Positions 32,021-43,849 of a DNA stretch of 64,000 bases are shown piece by piece. The stretch is from Dastarcus helophoroides. Its lineage: Eukaryota; Arthropoda; Insecta; Coleoptera; Bothrideridae. The stretch is taken from contig CM053332.1 of the NCBI GenBank assembly GCA_028583605.1, positions 18,732,555-18,796,554 on the forward strand, read 5' to 3'. The notes below the pieces were generated by a model. The model ran no database searches. It was given only the letters and a program-made list of their open reading frames with translations, and was not told the origin of the DNA. Position 1 is the stretch's first letter, and each line of letters opens with the position of its first letter. The position numbers were made by a program, and so were the translations under genes.

Positions 32021-34335
32021 CAGGGCATCGAATCACTATTTTTTTTGTTCCTGTTTTCGGTTTTCGTTCTAGAAAAAAAAATCATATTCAGTTCCTGTTT
32101 GTTCCGACAAAAATAGCGGTTTTTTCTGGTTTTCGGTTGGTTCCGGGTGACTACATTTTTTATTTTTTAAAAATTTTGATTTAAATTGATTTTCTAACAT
32201 AATTCAGAAAATGTTCTCTTTTTTTTTAAAATATTACAGCTTACAACCAGCGTTGATAAAGTTTAATAGTTATAAATATTCAATTATTTTCAGGATTTTA
32301 ATCCTTTTTGCAAATCTTTACCTTTTATCATCAAAATTGATCTTTTTTCAAAGTTAAATATAGCTCCATTCAAAATTTAAAGTTTATACGAAATTTTAAT
32401 TTTCTTTTTAAAAGTTCGAATTTTTGTAATAACTTCGACATTTTTTTTTAAATTTGCCCGTTCCAGAAGTTTTTTAAATTTGTTACAGAATCTAATTTTC
32501 CAAATTACCAATTTTTATATTTTGAACGAATCCTACAAAACAAAGTTAAGACTTAACTAAATTTCGATTTTAAAGCTGCCTAAATTCAAAACAGACTGAA
32601 AAAAAAGTGGCAGTTTCGAGACTAAAATCGAAATATTAAGAAAAAAGCCAAATATAGTATAAACAAAACCAGATAAAAATTGAAAGTTTAAATTAAACAT
32701 TTTTGTTATCGTTTCAAGTTTGCCCTCAAAATTTCGACTTCAATTTCAAGATCCCGGCTTTAAATTGGAATATAAATGTTGCATTTTTCTCTTGAAATTT
32801 TGACTGAAATTCCCAATTTCTAAAAAAAATCAGAAACAGCGAGATTTGATCGCAAATTTTAAGTAAAAAAAGCCAAATCTGAGAATTTTGAAAAGTTTTT
32901 TGAAGTCGCCATCGTAAAAAAATTGTTAGAATTTAAAATTTTGATAAAAAAACTGGCATATTTAAATTAAAGTGAAATTTGAAGAAAAAAATTCAAGAAA
33001 ACTCGAAATTTTTACAAATAACTTAAAAAAAGGGGTATAAGATTATAAAATCCAAGTTTGAGAAAAAATACAAATTTTGAGTGTTTGTTCTGCAGAAAAA
33101 GTTGAAATTTTCGGAAAAAATCGAATTTGCAAATCAAATTGCCAGGAAACTGGGCTTCAATAAAAAAGTGAGTCTATATTTACAATAGCACACAAAATTT
33201 TTAGTCTAAATTCGTCATTTTAGTAAAAGAAAAGAATATTTCGAGAAAAAGGTCCAAATTTCAAAAAAGCCGAAAATTTTGAAAAAAGAATATTCCAGTT
33301 ATGCAACTTAAAATTTAGTTTGGCTTAAAATTTTGAAAACAAATTTAATTTGCAAATCAAATTGCCAGAAAACTGGGCTTCAATAAAAAAGCGAGTCCAT
33401 ATTTACAATAGCACACAAATTTTTTTTTTTAAATTCGACATTTTAGTAAAAGAAAAGAATATTTCGAGAAAAAGGTCCAAATTTCAAAAAAGCCGAAAAT
33501 TTTGAAAAAAGAATATTCAAGTTATGCAACTTAAAATTTAGTTTGGCTTAAAATTTTGAAAATAAATTTAATTTGCAAATCAAATTGCCAGAAAACTGGG
33601 CTTCAATAAAAAAGCGAGTCCATATTTACAATAGCACAGAAAATTTTTATTTTAAATTCGACATTTTAGTAAAAGAAACGAATATTTCGAGAAAAAGGTC
33701 CAAATTTCAAAAAAGCCGAAAATTTTAAAAAAAGAATATTCAAGTTATGCAACTTAAAATTTAGTTTGGCTTAAAATTTTGAAAATAAATTTAATTTGCA
33801 AATCAAATTGCCAGAAAACTGGGCTTCAATAAAAAAGCGAGTCCATATTTACAATAGCACACAAAATTTTTATTTTAAATTCGTCATTTTAGTAAAAGAG
33901 AAGAATATTTCGAGAAAAAGGTCGAAAATTCAAAAAAGCCCAAAACTTTGAAAAAGGAATATTCAAGTTATACAACTTAAAATTTAATTTGACTTAAAAT
34001 TTTTAAAATAAAATTAACATTTTTTTTAAACAGTGGAAATTGTAATTATTTACTTAAACTTTCAAAAAATGTTCTTTAAAGTAAACTCGTAATTAAAGTA
34101 AACTCGTAATTTTGAGATGAAAGTTGCATGATTTTGTGTAAAATTTTGAAAAGGAAATTTCTTTAAAAAACTCCCAAACTTTGAGATAAAGTAAAAATTA
34201 TTTTAAGAACATACAAATTCAACGAATCGAAATAAATCGTTATTTTTTTTCGGTTCTGTTCTGGTTTTCGTTTCTACGAAAATAACGGTTTTTTTCGGTT
34301 TCTGGTTTTCGGTTCAGTTCCGGTTCGAAGCCCTG
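32021..34335. mobile_element. CAGGGC-ended hAT-like non-autonomous element (2.3 kb) with internal tandem array
   Basis: Left end CAGGGCATCGAA, right end complement CAGGGCTTCGAA. Both ends carry about 120 bp of imperfect CGGTTTTCGG / GGTTCAGTTCCGG subterminal repeats. Flanking octamers ACGAAAAG (32013-32020) and ACCAAAAA (34336-34343) agree at 6 of 8 positions. No transposase. The interior is AT-rich and includes four tandem 223-bp units. Ends of the same family occur near 14143, 28795 and (inverted) 37046. Confidence 0.7.
33130..34010. repeat. Tandem array, four units of about 223 bp
   Basis: Units start CAAATCAAATTGCCAG at 33130, 33353, 33575 and 33799. Each holds AACTGGGCTTCAATAAAAAA, GAATATTTCGAGAAAAAGGT, AAAAAGCCGAAAATTTTG and GTTATGCAACTTAAAATTTA. 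The first three are very similar; the last is more diverged. Confidence 0.92.
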
Positions 34336-34429
34336 ACCAAAAAGTATCAAAATATGCAACTTTAAATAATTTAATTAATTTTAATTTAACCGATTTTTTT
34401 TTAATTTGAACCTATTTGCTTCTGATTTA

Positions 34430-35205
34430 AATACTTTTTTTGAAAAAATTTGCTTCCTATTTGAATAAATTTAATTCTAATTTAAAAAAAATTGTCATCA
34501 ATTTGAATAAGTTTGTTTTAAGTATGAACAAATTTGTTGCTAATTTAAATAGAATTGCTTTTAATTGGTACAAATTTGTTGAGTTTAAACGAATTTGCTT
34601 CCAATTTTGCTAAACTTCTAGTATATATATTTTGAAAAAATTTGCCTCTTATTTAAATAGATTTAATTCTAATTTTAAAAAAATTGTCATCAATTTGAAT
34701 AAGTTTGTTTTAGGTAAGAACAAATTTGTTGGTAATTTAAATAGAATTGCTTTTAATTGGTACAAATTTGTTGAGTTTAAACGAATTTGCTTCCAATTTT
34801 GTTAAACTTCTAGTATATATATTTTGAAAAAATTTGCCTGTTATTTGAATAGATTTAATTCTAATTTTAAAAAAATTGTCATCAATTTGAATAAGTTTGT
34901 TTTAGGTAAGAACAAATTTGTTGGTAATTTAAATAGAATTGCTTTTAATTGGTACAAATTTGTTGAGTTTAAACGAATTTGCTTCCAATTTTGCTAAACT
35001 TCTAGTATATATATATTTTGAAAAAATTTGCCTCTTATTTGAATAGATTTAATTCTAATTTTAAAAAAATTGTCATCAATTTGAATAAGTTTGTTTTAGG
35101 TAAGAACAAATTTGTTGGTAATTTAAATAGAATTGCTTTTAATTGGTACAAATTTGGTGAGTTTAAATGAATTTGCTTCCAATTTTGCCAAACTTCTAGT
35201 ATATG
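34430..35205. repeat. Tandem array, four units of about 192 bp
   Basis: The landmark GTCATCAATTTGAATAAG recurs at 34494, 34686, 34878 and 35072. Other shared blocks: GAATTGCTTTTAATTGGTAC, TTGCTTCCAATTTTG and AACTTCTAGTATAT. Unrelated to the adjacent 223-bp array. Confidence 0.92.
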
Positions 35206-35885
35206 CCTTAATAGGTTTAAAAGTTTTCCTTGAAATTTTCTTACTTAAAATCTAGTGTACACATTTGAATATTTGCTGTTAAAATCTGTATTGTATTGTT
35301 GTGCTTTTCTCGAACTATTGTATTTTCAAGATTTTGGGTTTCCTATTAATATTTTTCAACCTAAATGCTATAAGGATCGTAGAATGAGGGTAAAGGCGAA
35401 ATTTTGAATAAAATAAAATCAAAATTTCTGTTAAGAAAGTGAAAAATCTCCAAATTTATAAAAAAAAGAAAAATTGTTCAAAGAATGTTAGAATTTGGAG
35501 TTTAAACTCAAGATCTTAATGAGTCGAAATTTATTTAAAAAATGAATTTGTACCTAAAGCGTAAGACTATAAACATTTTTAAAATTGTTTTTAATTCATG
35601 GACTGTTAATAATTATTAGGTTTCAGTTTTCAGTTTACTCCAAAAAAAAATCATTTGGCCATGTTTTACGTGCTTACGATTGCAAAACTATAACCACAAA
35701 ACGACTTGTTATTCCATTTTCATCAGAGCGTAGAATGTGGAATTGGGACCCCAGAAACCTAGTTTTATACTAAAAACTTAATGTTTGAATATCACGAAAA
35801 AAGTCAACTGATCAAAAATGTTCCATAAAACTACCAAACCCCTGCATCAGATATTTAAAATACGTTTAGTATCCCCTCTATTAAA
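35206..35885. other. AT-rich, unassigned
   Basis: No element ends or coding sequence supported. Confidence 0.5.
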
Positions 35886-36090
35886 AATTGAAATACAAAT
35901 CTTGTCCCCTCAAACCAAGAAAGAGTCAAGATAGTCAAGATAGCCAAGCTATCATCTAAAGATGATAGCTTGGCTATCGAAACGCATTAGAGCAACCTTT
36001 GTTGTGTTTTCTAATTTTTTTTGGTTTAAGGGGACAAGATTTGCATTTTAATTGTTGAAGATAACCAAGGACTAGTCGGTTTCACCAAAA
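35886..36090. mobile_element. Family A hairpin element
   Basis: Inverted arms with ATTGAAATACAAATCTTGTC, GATAGCCAAGCTATC and ACGCATTAGAGCAACC, ending GATAACCAAGGACTAG. The plus-strand hammerhead-like core reads CTAAAGA, a change at a required G, so this motif is probably dead. No clean target duplication seen. Confidence 0.7.
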
Positions 36091-36894
36091 TTATATTTTT
36101 CCAAATGTTGACATTTTTATAGAAATTGTAGAATTTTTTCTAAACATAGAAACAAAAATAAAAAAAATTTAAATTGGTAAAATGTCGTGAAAAATCTTGA
36201 CATTTTTAAAGCAATTTAAAGTAACATAAAACAATATGAAGAAATTGAAATTTCTAGAAGAAATTTTAAGGGGAAAGTTCTCAAGAGAAGTAGAAATTTC
36301 GAATTCATTTTCCTACATAAGATATTTCGAAAAACAACAAAAATCAGTTTTGTTATAAAAAGTGAATGAAAGTCAAAACATCACTAGAAAACCAAAATTA
36401 TGAAGGAAAAGTCTCTCAAGTTTTTGATTTGAATTGCCAAGTTTCGTATAATTTAGAACTTTTTTAAGTCTTGGGTATATAATTTGAAATTTTATGAACA
36501 TTTCAAGTTTAAACTTAAATCTAACATTTCTGCGACCTAATTTGGAAATATTTAACGTAGAAATGTTAAATAAAGTTAATAATGATAATGTTTGCGATCA
36601 GTAAGAGTCTACAATGAAGAATAATTCAAGCTTAAAATTTCGAAACCCGAAATTGCGATTTAGTTTTTTATAAAGTTCAGATTTTTTTTGAAATTTGAAC
36701 TCAAATTAAACTCAAAATTCAGGGTTTCAGCTTGAAATTATTTAACTTGAAAAATAAAAAATATTTTTCTTAAATTTTAGGCAAGGACAGAGTAGTTACT
36801 TATTGTAATATTAAAGAAAAAAAAAGAGACATTACATTTTCAAAATTATGTTCAAAAATCAATTTAAAATTCGAAAAACTTTTGAAAAATTAAA
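36091..36894. other. AT-rich, with a degraded family B fragment near 36525-36620
   Basis: CTAACATTTCTGCGACC, AGAAATGTTAAATAAAG and GAGTCTACAATGAAGAAT match family B end motifs but are too decayed to delimit. Confidence 0.45.
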
Positions 36895-37046
36895 AAAATG
36901 AGTCACCCGGAACTGAATCGAAAAACCGAAAACCGGAAAAAAACATTTTTTTTGTCGGAATGAAAATCGGAACTGAACCGATATACATTTTTTGCTGGAA
37001 CAAAAATCGAAAACCCGAACAAAAACAATAACGGTTCGAAGCCCTG
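36895..37046 (-). repeat. Inverted left end of a CAGGGC-type element
   Basis: Read on the minus strand it starts CAGGGCTTCGAACCGTTATT and contains GGTTCAGTTCCG, CCGGTTTTCGG and GTTCCGGGTGACTCA, matching 32021-32160 in order. The other end was not found. Confidence 0.75.
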
Positions 37047-37054
37047 ATTTAAAA

Positions 37055-37300
37055 CGCATTGACACATCAAATGAAATGATGAGGTTAATGAGATTTTTTT
37101 TCATAAAAGTTTGTTTACTCCGATTATTGAGTTGCAAATTTTACTTATATCCAAAAAGGTTCACTTCAATACAGAAATTAAAAATTTTGACTCTTTGAGA
37201 TTTTGAGTTTAAACTCCAAATTTTAACATTTTCTGGACACTTTTTCTTTTTTTTATAAATTTGAAAATTTGTATGCGATTTCGATTCACATAAGATATTT
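37055..37300. repeat. Dispersed repeat shared with 40370-40650
   Basis: AACGCATTGACAC, GATGAGGTTAATGA, TTGAGTTGCAAATTTTACTT and AACATTTTCTGGACAC occur in the same order in both places; part of it is also at 44910-44990. No ends or coding capacity identified. Confidence 0.75.
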
Positions 37301-37576
37301 AGAAAAAAAAAGAAACTTTGCGGAAAAATTCAAAATTTTCTTCAAACAATCGAAATATCTAGAAAAAAACTCGAAATTGTATACAAAAAAGTTGAAATTG
37401 AGATTTCAAATAAAAACTCGAAGTGTCAGTATTAATTCTTTTTAGAGAAAGTGCGAAAAAATTTGGATTTAAATTAAATTCGATTTTTCAGAAATTTTAA
37501 TTAATTCGCAAGGTTTTGACATTTTTAGAGAAATTTTAGCCTTTTTCTCAAAATTTTAATTCCTTTTCTAAATGTT

Positions 37577-37934
37577 TATTAATTTAATTTAACATTTCTT
37601 TGACCCAGTTTGAAAATATTTAAATTTTTATTGTTTGTTGACAATATTCTAAACAGTTTTTGAAATATGACTACGTGATATTTAAAGTTATTTAAAACGT
37701 CACCTCATGACAGTTGACAAAATAAGAAAATAATTTAATTTACATAGAACATGAAAAATAAAAAATAGAAGACCAAAATTAGATATGAAAGAAATTTTCG
37801 TTTTTTTTGATAAATTATGAAAATATAAAAAATACATAAAAAAGGTTGCAGCACTGGACATCGATGTTTCACACTCATTTGAGCTCGTCAGCAGTGCATA
37901 ACATGAAAAACAAACAAAAAAAATTAAGAATAAA
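37577..37934 (-). mobile_element. Family B hammerhead element, 358 bp
   Basis: Flanked by a perfect 15-bp target duplication CCTTTTCTAAATGTT (37562-37576, 37935-37949). It has the family's AACATTTCTTTGACCCAG end and a minus-strand hammerhead; the distal end is missing, as in a 5'-truncated retrocopy. Confidence 0.83.
37851..37897 (-). ncRNA. Hammerhead ribozyme, family B, weakened stem II
   Basis: On the minus strand: GCACTG, CTGACGA, stem II GCTC/GTGT, GAAA, ACATCGATGT, C, CAGTGC. Core and stems I and III are intact; stem II has lost a pair and gained a G-U, so activity may be reduced. Confidence 0.72.
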
Positions 37935-37958
37935 CCTTTTCTAAATGTTGATTTCTCT

Positions 37959-38143
37959 TCATGGTAGACCCTTATTGACCGGAAATATTATGTTTTTTTC
38001 AATTTATTTAACATTTCTTCGGCCCAGTTTGGAAATATTTAAATTTTTATGGTTTGTTGACAATTTTAAAATTGTCAACAAACCATAAAAATTTAAATAT
38101 TTCCAAACTGGGCCGAAGAAATGTTAAATAAATGGAAAAAAAC
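37959..38143. mobile_element. Family B foldback derivative, 185 bp, inserted beside the previous copy
   Basis: Perfect 12-bp duplication GTTGATTTCTCT at 37947-37958 and 38144-38155. The left flank overlaps the duplicated end of the 37577 copy, so this is a separate, later insertion. It consists of two inverted B ends around a perfect hairpin (GTTTGTTGACAATTTT and complement). Confidence 0.83.
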
Positions 38144-38336
38144 GTTGATTTCTCTCCTAAAATTTTTTAAAAAGTTAGTTTTTAAAAAAGCCTTTTTAAT
38201 CAAAAAAATCGTCGAAATATAGTAATTACAATAAAGATTATCTAAGAAAAAAAATAAATTTTCAAATACCAACATTTTTCAGTTAACAAAATGTAATCAA
38301 CTTATATGGCAAAATTCTTATTGAGACTTTAAATTA

Positions 38337-38713
38337 GTATGCAAGAAGAATGCAACCTAGACTACAAATTCATGCAGCCCTCCAGGCGTGTATAGTAAAT
38401 CATAGGTAGCTGAACTACCAACAGTTGAAACACTGCCACCTGGCGAAGCGGTTGCTCTCTAGGAGAGTTCCCAGAAGACAAGGATTCTATAATGCACGGA
38501 CCAATAGGTTTGACCATTTATTAGATTCGAAGTTTGGAAACCAAATACTGGTTTCGATCTTGTTAAATCTTGTCAGTTTGGTATATCCAACTCGAATGCT
38601 AATAAATTTAGCATTCGAGTTTGACGAGATCTAACAAAATCGAAACCGGTATTTGGTTTCCAAACTTCGAATCTAATAAATGTTCAAACCTATTGGTCTG
38701 TGCATTATAGGAG
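38337..38713 (-). mobile_element. Family E element, 377 bp, two degraded hammerheads
   Basis: Flanked by a perfect 13-bp target duplication GACTTTAAATTAG (38324-38336, 38714-38726). It carries the family E middle (GAAACACTGCCACC, CCCAGAAGACAAGG) in minus orientation, a hammerhead at 38541-38581 with a damaged core (CTGACAA), then an inverted unit lacking stem I (GTTTGACGAGATC). Confidence 0.82.
38541..38581 (-). ncRNA. Degraded hammerhead, family E
   Basis: CCAAA/TTTGG stem I, GAT/ATC stem II and GAAACCAGTA remain, but the core reads CTGACAA (required G changed to A) and stem III has lost its palindrome. Probably inactive. Confidence 0.6.
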
Positions 38714-38726
38714 GACTTTAAATTAG

Positions 38727-39537
38727 CACAAAACATTTCAAATTCGTAATTTAATTGAGAAAATAAAAAGTTTACGCGAGTCGGTTATTTATAAGGTTAT
38801 TGTCGCTTTAATTAAAGGAGTAAACGTTACTTTCGGATGGAGTCGCAATAATCCCAACAAATGGAATAATGCAGGATCTGGCGGGGGAAAAAACGCAAAG
38901 AAATATCTGTTGCGATTATAAGCGCACTGAGCTCTTCCAGCGTAATAAATCCCCGAGTGAATTCCATTAAAAGTAAACCTGCGAAGATATACAAGTAAAC
39001 GAAAAAGCAACAAAAATAAAATTGCGAGCAGACTCGACCGACAATAGAATAGAATCTGGCAGAGTCTGTGTGAAAAAGGATTTCGATTTAATTCAGGATA
39101 TATCATTGCTTATGGCTGCACTTTTGTAATAGATAATGATACTTTTTCGTGCTCCAATTGCTACGTCAAACACAAATTTTAGATAAAATGTGCAAAAGTG
39201 AGAGTAGTGGTTATTTTCATTGTAATGGAGTTGATCAATGCAAAGTTTAATTTAATTTATTAGATAGTAAACATTTTTTACTCAACCACATCCTGAAAAT
39301 TGGTTTTTTAATCATCAAAATCATTTTGTGAATTGGTGGGGTTGTTTCCAATGTTTCTGTTTCCAGTGATCATAAATGCTATAGTTGCTGAGAAATATTT
39401 TCTGATTGCGTCAAGAAAAAAAATGGAAGTCAAAAAAAAAAGAACTTTCAATTAGTTATGCGAAAAGTAAATTGTATTTCTCCAGTTTACAGACACAATT
39501 TGTCGAATTTAGATCACAAAAGATACCTATTTTAATT
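38727..39537. other. Unassigned, less repetitive sequence
   Basis: Base composition is less monotonous than the repeat blocks. A 105-codon minus-strand frame at 38789-39106 shows no recognisable domain and I do not call it. Confidence 0.5.
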
Positions 39538-39550
39538 ATCTTATAAACTG

Positions 39551-39670
39551 TTTTGGTGCAACGGACTGATCCTTGGTTCTTAGTATCTCCCTGAAGATGA
39601 TAGCTTGGCTATTGAAAGGCGTTGTGTTTTTTAATCTTTCTTGGTTTCAGGGGACAAGTTTTGTATTTCA
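39551..39670. mobile_element. Family A short element, 120 bp
   Basis: Perfect 13-bp target duplication ATCTTATAAACTG (39538-39550, 39671-39683). It starts TTTTGGTGCAACGGACTG and ends CTTTCTTGGTTTCAGG..TTGTATTTCA, and holds a hammerhead-like remnant CTGAAGATGATAGCTTGGC with a damaged GAAA (TGAAAGG). Confidence 0.82.
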
Positions 39671-39683
39671 ATCTTATAAACTG

Positions 39684-41730
39684 ATCAACCAACAAAGTCG
39701 AAGTCTCATCAGAATTCGCAGACACAATTGAAGCTCTAATCCAAGTATTACGCAGCTTACTTTTACAAATATTTAAGGGTGGCTCGTGTTTCAGCTTTTC
39801 ATAAATCCGAGTGACATTCACAGTATAAAATATGATGTCAAGATTACCGCTGTGGAAAAATTCACGAATCTACTCGAGCGGAAAATGTGTGAATGGAAGT
39901 CTCATGAATAAGAATAAATATTTTAATGCCAACAATGGGAAACTGAAAACTTGTACAAGCTTAGAAGGGTAATTCAAAATCGATATATTGATATTATTAG
40001 GGGCTTTGTTTTCAAAAGTTGTATGCTTTAAATTGGGCAGCATCCAACTGAAATGTTAGCAATTAATATTACTGTCACGTAACCAGCAAAAAGACTTTGT
40101 TTCAGCAGAATTTCTAATCAATTTCAGATAAATATTAAACGAGTCAGCTGGCGGATATTTTATTATTTTAAACTGTATGATTTTAAGAGGTACCTAGTAG
40201 CATTGTTCAATTTTTCTTCTTCTTCATTTCAGTATTTAGGCATTATTGCCTGTTACGAATTCAATGTTCAATTTTTAAAATTCATAAACTATTTAAGAAA
40301 CACATTACAACTATCACATCGCTTTTAAAATACAGTCATATCTCGGTTTAATATAACAGGCCCTCAATTTTAAACGCATTGACACGTCAAAAAAACTGAT
40401 GAGGTTAATGAAATTTTTTTTTTCATAAAAGTTTGCTGTTTACTCTGAATATTGAGTTGCAAATTTTACTTATATCCTAAAAGGTTGACTTCAATATAGA
40501 AATTTAAAATGGCTGTGTATAAATTCATTTTTTTAGATAAATTTCGACTCCTTGAGATTCTGGGCTTAAACACCAAATTTTAACATTTTCTGGACACTTT
40601 TTTTTCTTTTTATAAATTTGGATTTTTTCATGGGATTTCGATTCACACAATTTTAAGTTGTTTTTTATAAATGTGTGTCTTTTATAAAGTGTCTTTATTA
40701 AAATCCTGACTCCCAAAGTCTAGATTACGATAATTTTTGGACATTCTCGCTATTTTCCAAAATTTTATTATCAGTTTTTTGATAACTTTCAAGCTTTTTT
40801 GAATTTTCAACTTTAATAGCAGAATTATGTTCACATTTAACATTCTCAAATCTATATCAATATTTCGATATAAAATACCAAACTTTCATGTTAAAATGAA
40901 AATTTTCAAAAATCAAACATTTTTTTGGAACTGCCCATATTTTGAAAAATTAAACTTTTTAAGAAATTATTATTTTCAGTTTTTTTGACATTTACTTCCC
41001 TTAATTAAAGGAGTCGATCAAAAAATTATATTCAACCAAGTGGGCTTTCTCAGAATTTACCGTTTTTTCTCTAAAATTCGCTGATTCCTTGAAAGCTTGA
41101 AATTCAATTATTGACATTTTTCTCAAAATCCTTCTTTTTTCGCAAAATTCGTCCTTTTATCTTAAAATTTCAAATTTATAATTAAAATTTGCCTTCTTTC
41201 TTAACAGAATCTGATCTCTTTAAAATTTCGAATTTTTAACTTAAAGCTTTTCGTTTTTATTCCTTCAAAATTTCCATTTTTCAAAATCGACCATTTTTTT
41301 TTGAAAATTTACCTTTTTTAAAACCCAAGTTTTTGCAAATTTTGAATTGCTTATGAACATTTCCTTTGTCCCAAAATTTGGTCGATGTTTTGATGAAAAA
41401 GTTGGTTCTAAATTTTTGTGAAAAGACAATGATCCGAAAAGAATGTTCCTTGGAAGTTCCAAAGTTTTTGAAATTTTCTTTAAACCGAATTTTCTAAAAG
41501 CTCCTACTTGTTTCTCAAAATGTTAACATTTATCTCAATATTGAACAATTTCTGACGTCATTGTGGGGTATTTGTGTCCTTATGACTTAGGCAATCAAAT
41601 AAATAAATAAATAAAAATGTGACCGAAAAATTTCGACCTTTTTTCAAAATGTGCCCATTTTTTTTACAAAATTTAACAAAATTGGCGATTTTGAGATATT
41701 CTGAATTTCTACTAAATTTATGATAAAGCA
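39684..41730. other. Unassigned, then AT-rich repeat texture from about 40370
   Basis: 39684-40360 has no supported feature. 40370-40650 is the dispersed repeat seen at 37055. 40700-41730 is degenerate AAATTT-type sequence. Confidence 0.5.
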
Positions 41731-42112
41731 AAACGTGCCAAAAGATAATGCCAAACTAATATTATAACTAGGTAGAGTCAAAAAAGTTTTTTCTCCGTTA
41801 AAAATTATTTAACATTGACGGCAGCGTCATCTAACGATAAGGCTTCATAACATTATACAAAGGATTTCTTTAATATATGGGCCTGATGGCGTTGTTTAAC
41901 GTGACAGATCGTATCAACAAATTTGAACAAAACATTCCGCAATCTGCACGAACGCTTTAAAGCTATTCATAGTTGATTAAGTTAGTAAGGAAGGCTTCCG
42001 TGGCCAGAGTCAGTACAGGATATACTTCTTCCGGGATTGAACCGTGTCAAAGAACTACTAAAAGTGTTCCACGTTTCCCTCACCATCGTAAGGGGCTTCT
42101 TCCGGAATAGAG
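41731..42112. repeat. Duplicated segment, copy 1, with a degraded family C arm
   Basis: AACGTGCCAAAAGATAATGC, ATATGGGCCTGATGGCGTTG and TTTAACGTGACAGATCGTAT recur in order 1468 bp downstream. The end (about 41991-42112) is a family C minus arm (GGGATTGAACCGTGTCAAAG; CACCATCGTAAGGGGC), whose hammerhead-like motif is damaged. Confidence 0.85.
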
Positions 42113-42179
42113 AAATAAAATACAAGGAAAAATACAAAAATGCAAAATGAAAAAAGGGACCAATTTCAAAACATCAGAG

Positions 42180-42330
42180 CATGGTTACTCAGTATGTCCA
42201 CCATACCAGAGGCGAAACTCTTCTGAATTGAAAATTTAATACAAAGGATAAGAAAGTTTAGATAGAAGAGCACGGTAACTCAATGTGTCCACCATATCAG
42301 AGGCGAAACTCTTCTGAACAACTTAAAAAT
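42180..42330. repeat. Short repeat GTCCACCATAYCAGAGGCGAAAC, copies at 42180-42330
   Basis: About 98-bp units containing TCAGTATGTCCACCATACC, AGAGGCGAAACTCTTCTGAA and AATACAAAGGATAAGAAAG; also present at 43608-43820. Confidence 0.75.
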
Positions 42331-43198
42331 GTTGAATATTGAAATTTTCAGCAAAAGACTTAATTTTAAAGACTGATTGTTTATCAAGTTTTTTTCAGAA
42401 ATTGAACTTCATTTCCAAAATTCAACTTCGGTTGGACTTTTTAATGAAAAAGTTGATTGAAAGCTTTGATGCTTTATTTGTTTCTTTTTCTTTTTTTCAT
42501 TGTTCTTATGAAAGTCTTTTTTTTTCTGCACTTTTACATTAAAGTCATTTTCTGTTTCTAGTCAATTACGATTCAAAATCCGTAATTGTTAATAAATTTT
42601 TTGAATTTTTATTCTCTAAAACTGTTGCAAATTTTAGTAAATAGGCTAAACATTTCTTTAGACGTTTCGACCTTCCTATCACAGTATATCCCTTTTCAAT
42701 TCTCCAAATTTCAATTTTTGCCTTGAGATTCATTTTTCTAATCAAAATTTCGACTTTTTTCCTAAATATTTATCATTTTTTGGGTTGGACTTTATTCTGA
42801 CTATTTCACTTTTTCTATTTAAATTTAACCCTTGCTAAGAAAATTGGTCTCCTTTTGAGGCTAGGTTAATTTTTTATAAATGTCAATTTATTAATTCGAC
42901 CGTTTTTAGATGGAATTTTTTTTCGAATCCTTAAAATTCGATCTTTTTCTCAAAATTTGATTTTCTGTTTAAAGTTCGGTCTTTTTTAAAAATTTTTTAA
43001 ATCAACATTTTTAAATTGGTATTTTGCTCTAAATTTCAATTAATTTTAAAAAATAATTGAAATTTCGAAAAGATTACCTACCTAAAAATGTTAAACACTG
43101 AAATTTTCAGCAAAAGACTAAACTTTAAAAACTGATTGTTTATCATTTTCAGAATTTGGACTTTATTTCCAAAATTCAACTTTTGTTGGATAAAGTAA

Positions 43199-43820
43199 AA
43201 CGTCCCAAAAGATAGTACCAAACTAATGTTATAACTAGGTAGAGTAAAAGAGTTTTGTCTCCGTAAAAAATTATTTAACATTGACGACATCGTCATCTAA
43301 CCCTAAGGCCCCATAACATTATACAAAGGATTTTTTTAATATATGGGCCTGATGGCGTTGTTTAACGTGACAGATCGTATCAACAAATTTGAACAAAATA
43401 TTCTGCAATCTGCACGAACTCTTTAAAGCTAATTATAGTTGATTAGGTTAGTAAAGAAGGCTTTCACGGCCAGATTCAGTACAGGATATACTTCTTCCGG
43501 GATTGGACCGTGTCAAAGAACTACTAAAAGTATTCGACGTTTCCCTCACCATCATAGGGGGCTTCTTCAGGAACAAAGAAATAAAATACAAGGAAATATA
43601 CAAAAATGCCATGCCAGAGGCGAAACTCTTCTGAATTAAAAATTTGGTATAAAGGATAAGAAAGTTTAGACAGAAGAGTACGATAACTCAGTATGTCCAC
43701 CATACCAGAGGCGAAACTCTTCTGAATTGAAAATTTGGTACAAAGAATAAAAAAGTTTAGACAGAAAAGCACGGTAACTCAGTATGCCACCATAGCAGAG
43801 GCGAAACTCTTCTTCTTCTG
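43199..43820. repeat. Duplicated segment, copy 2, with family C arm and 98-bp repeats
   Basis: Same order as copy 1: AACGTCCCAAAAGATAGTAC, ATATGGGCCTGATGGCGTTG, a family C arm (about 43451-43582, GTATTCGACGTTTCCCTCAC, GGGGGCTTCTTCAGGAAC), then about three units of the GTCCACCATACCAGAGGCG repeat. The preceding 43086-43197 also matches 42330-42430. Confidence 0.85.
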
Positions 43821-43849
43821 CTCTTCAACTAGATTTTCAGTATATCCTT

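Noticed and set aside
38789..39106. 105-codon minus-strand frame in a less repetitive region
   Set aside because: No domain, no splice or promoter context, and composition typical of chance translation.
42180..43820. Repeat AGAGGCGAAACTCTTCTG as a sixth hammerhead family
   Set aside because: It has a CGAAAC string and local pairing, but no CTGANGA core on either strand at the right distance.
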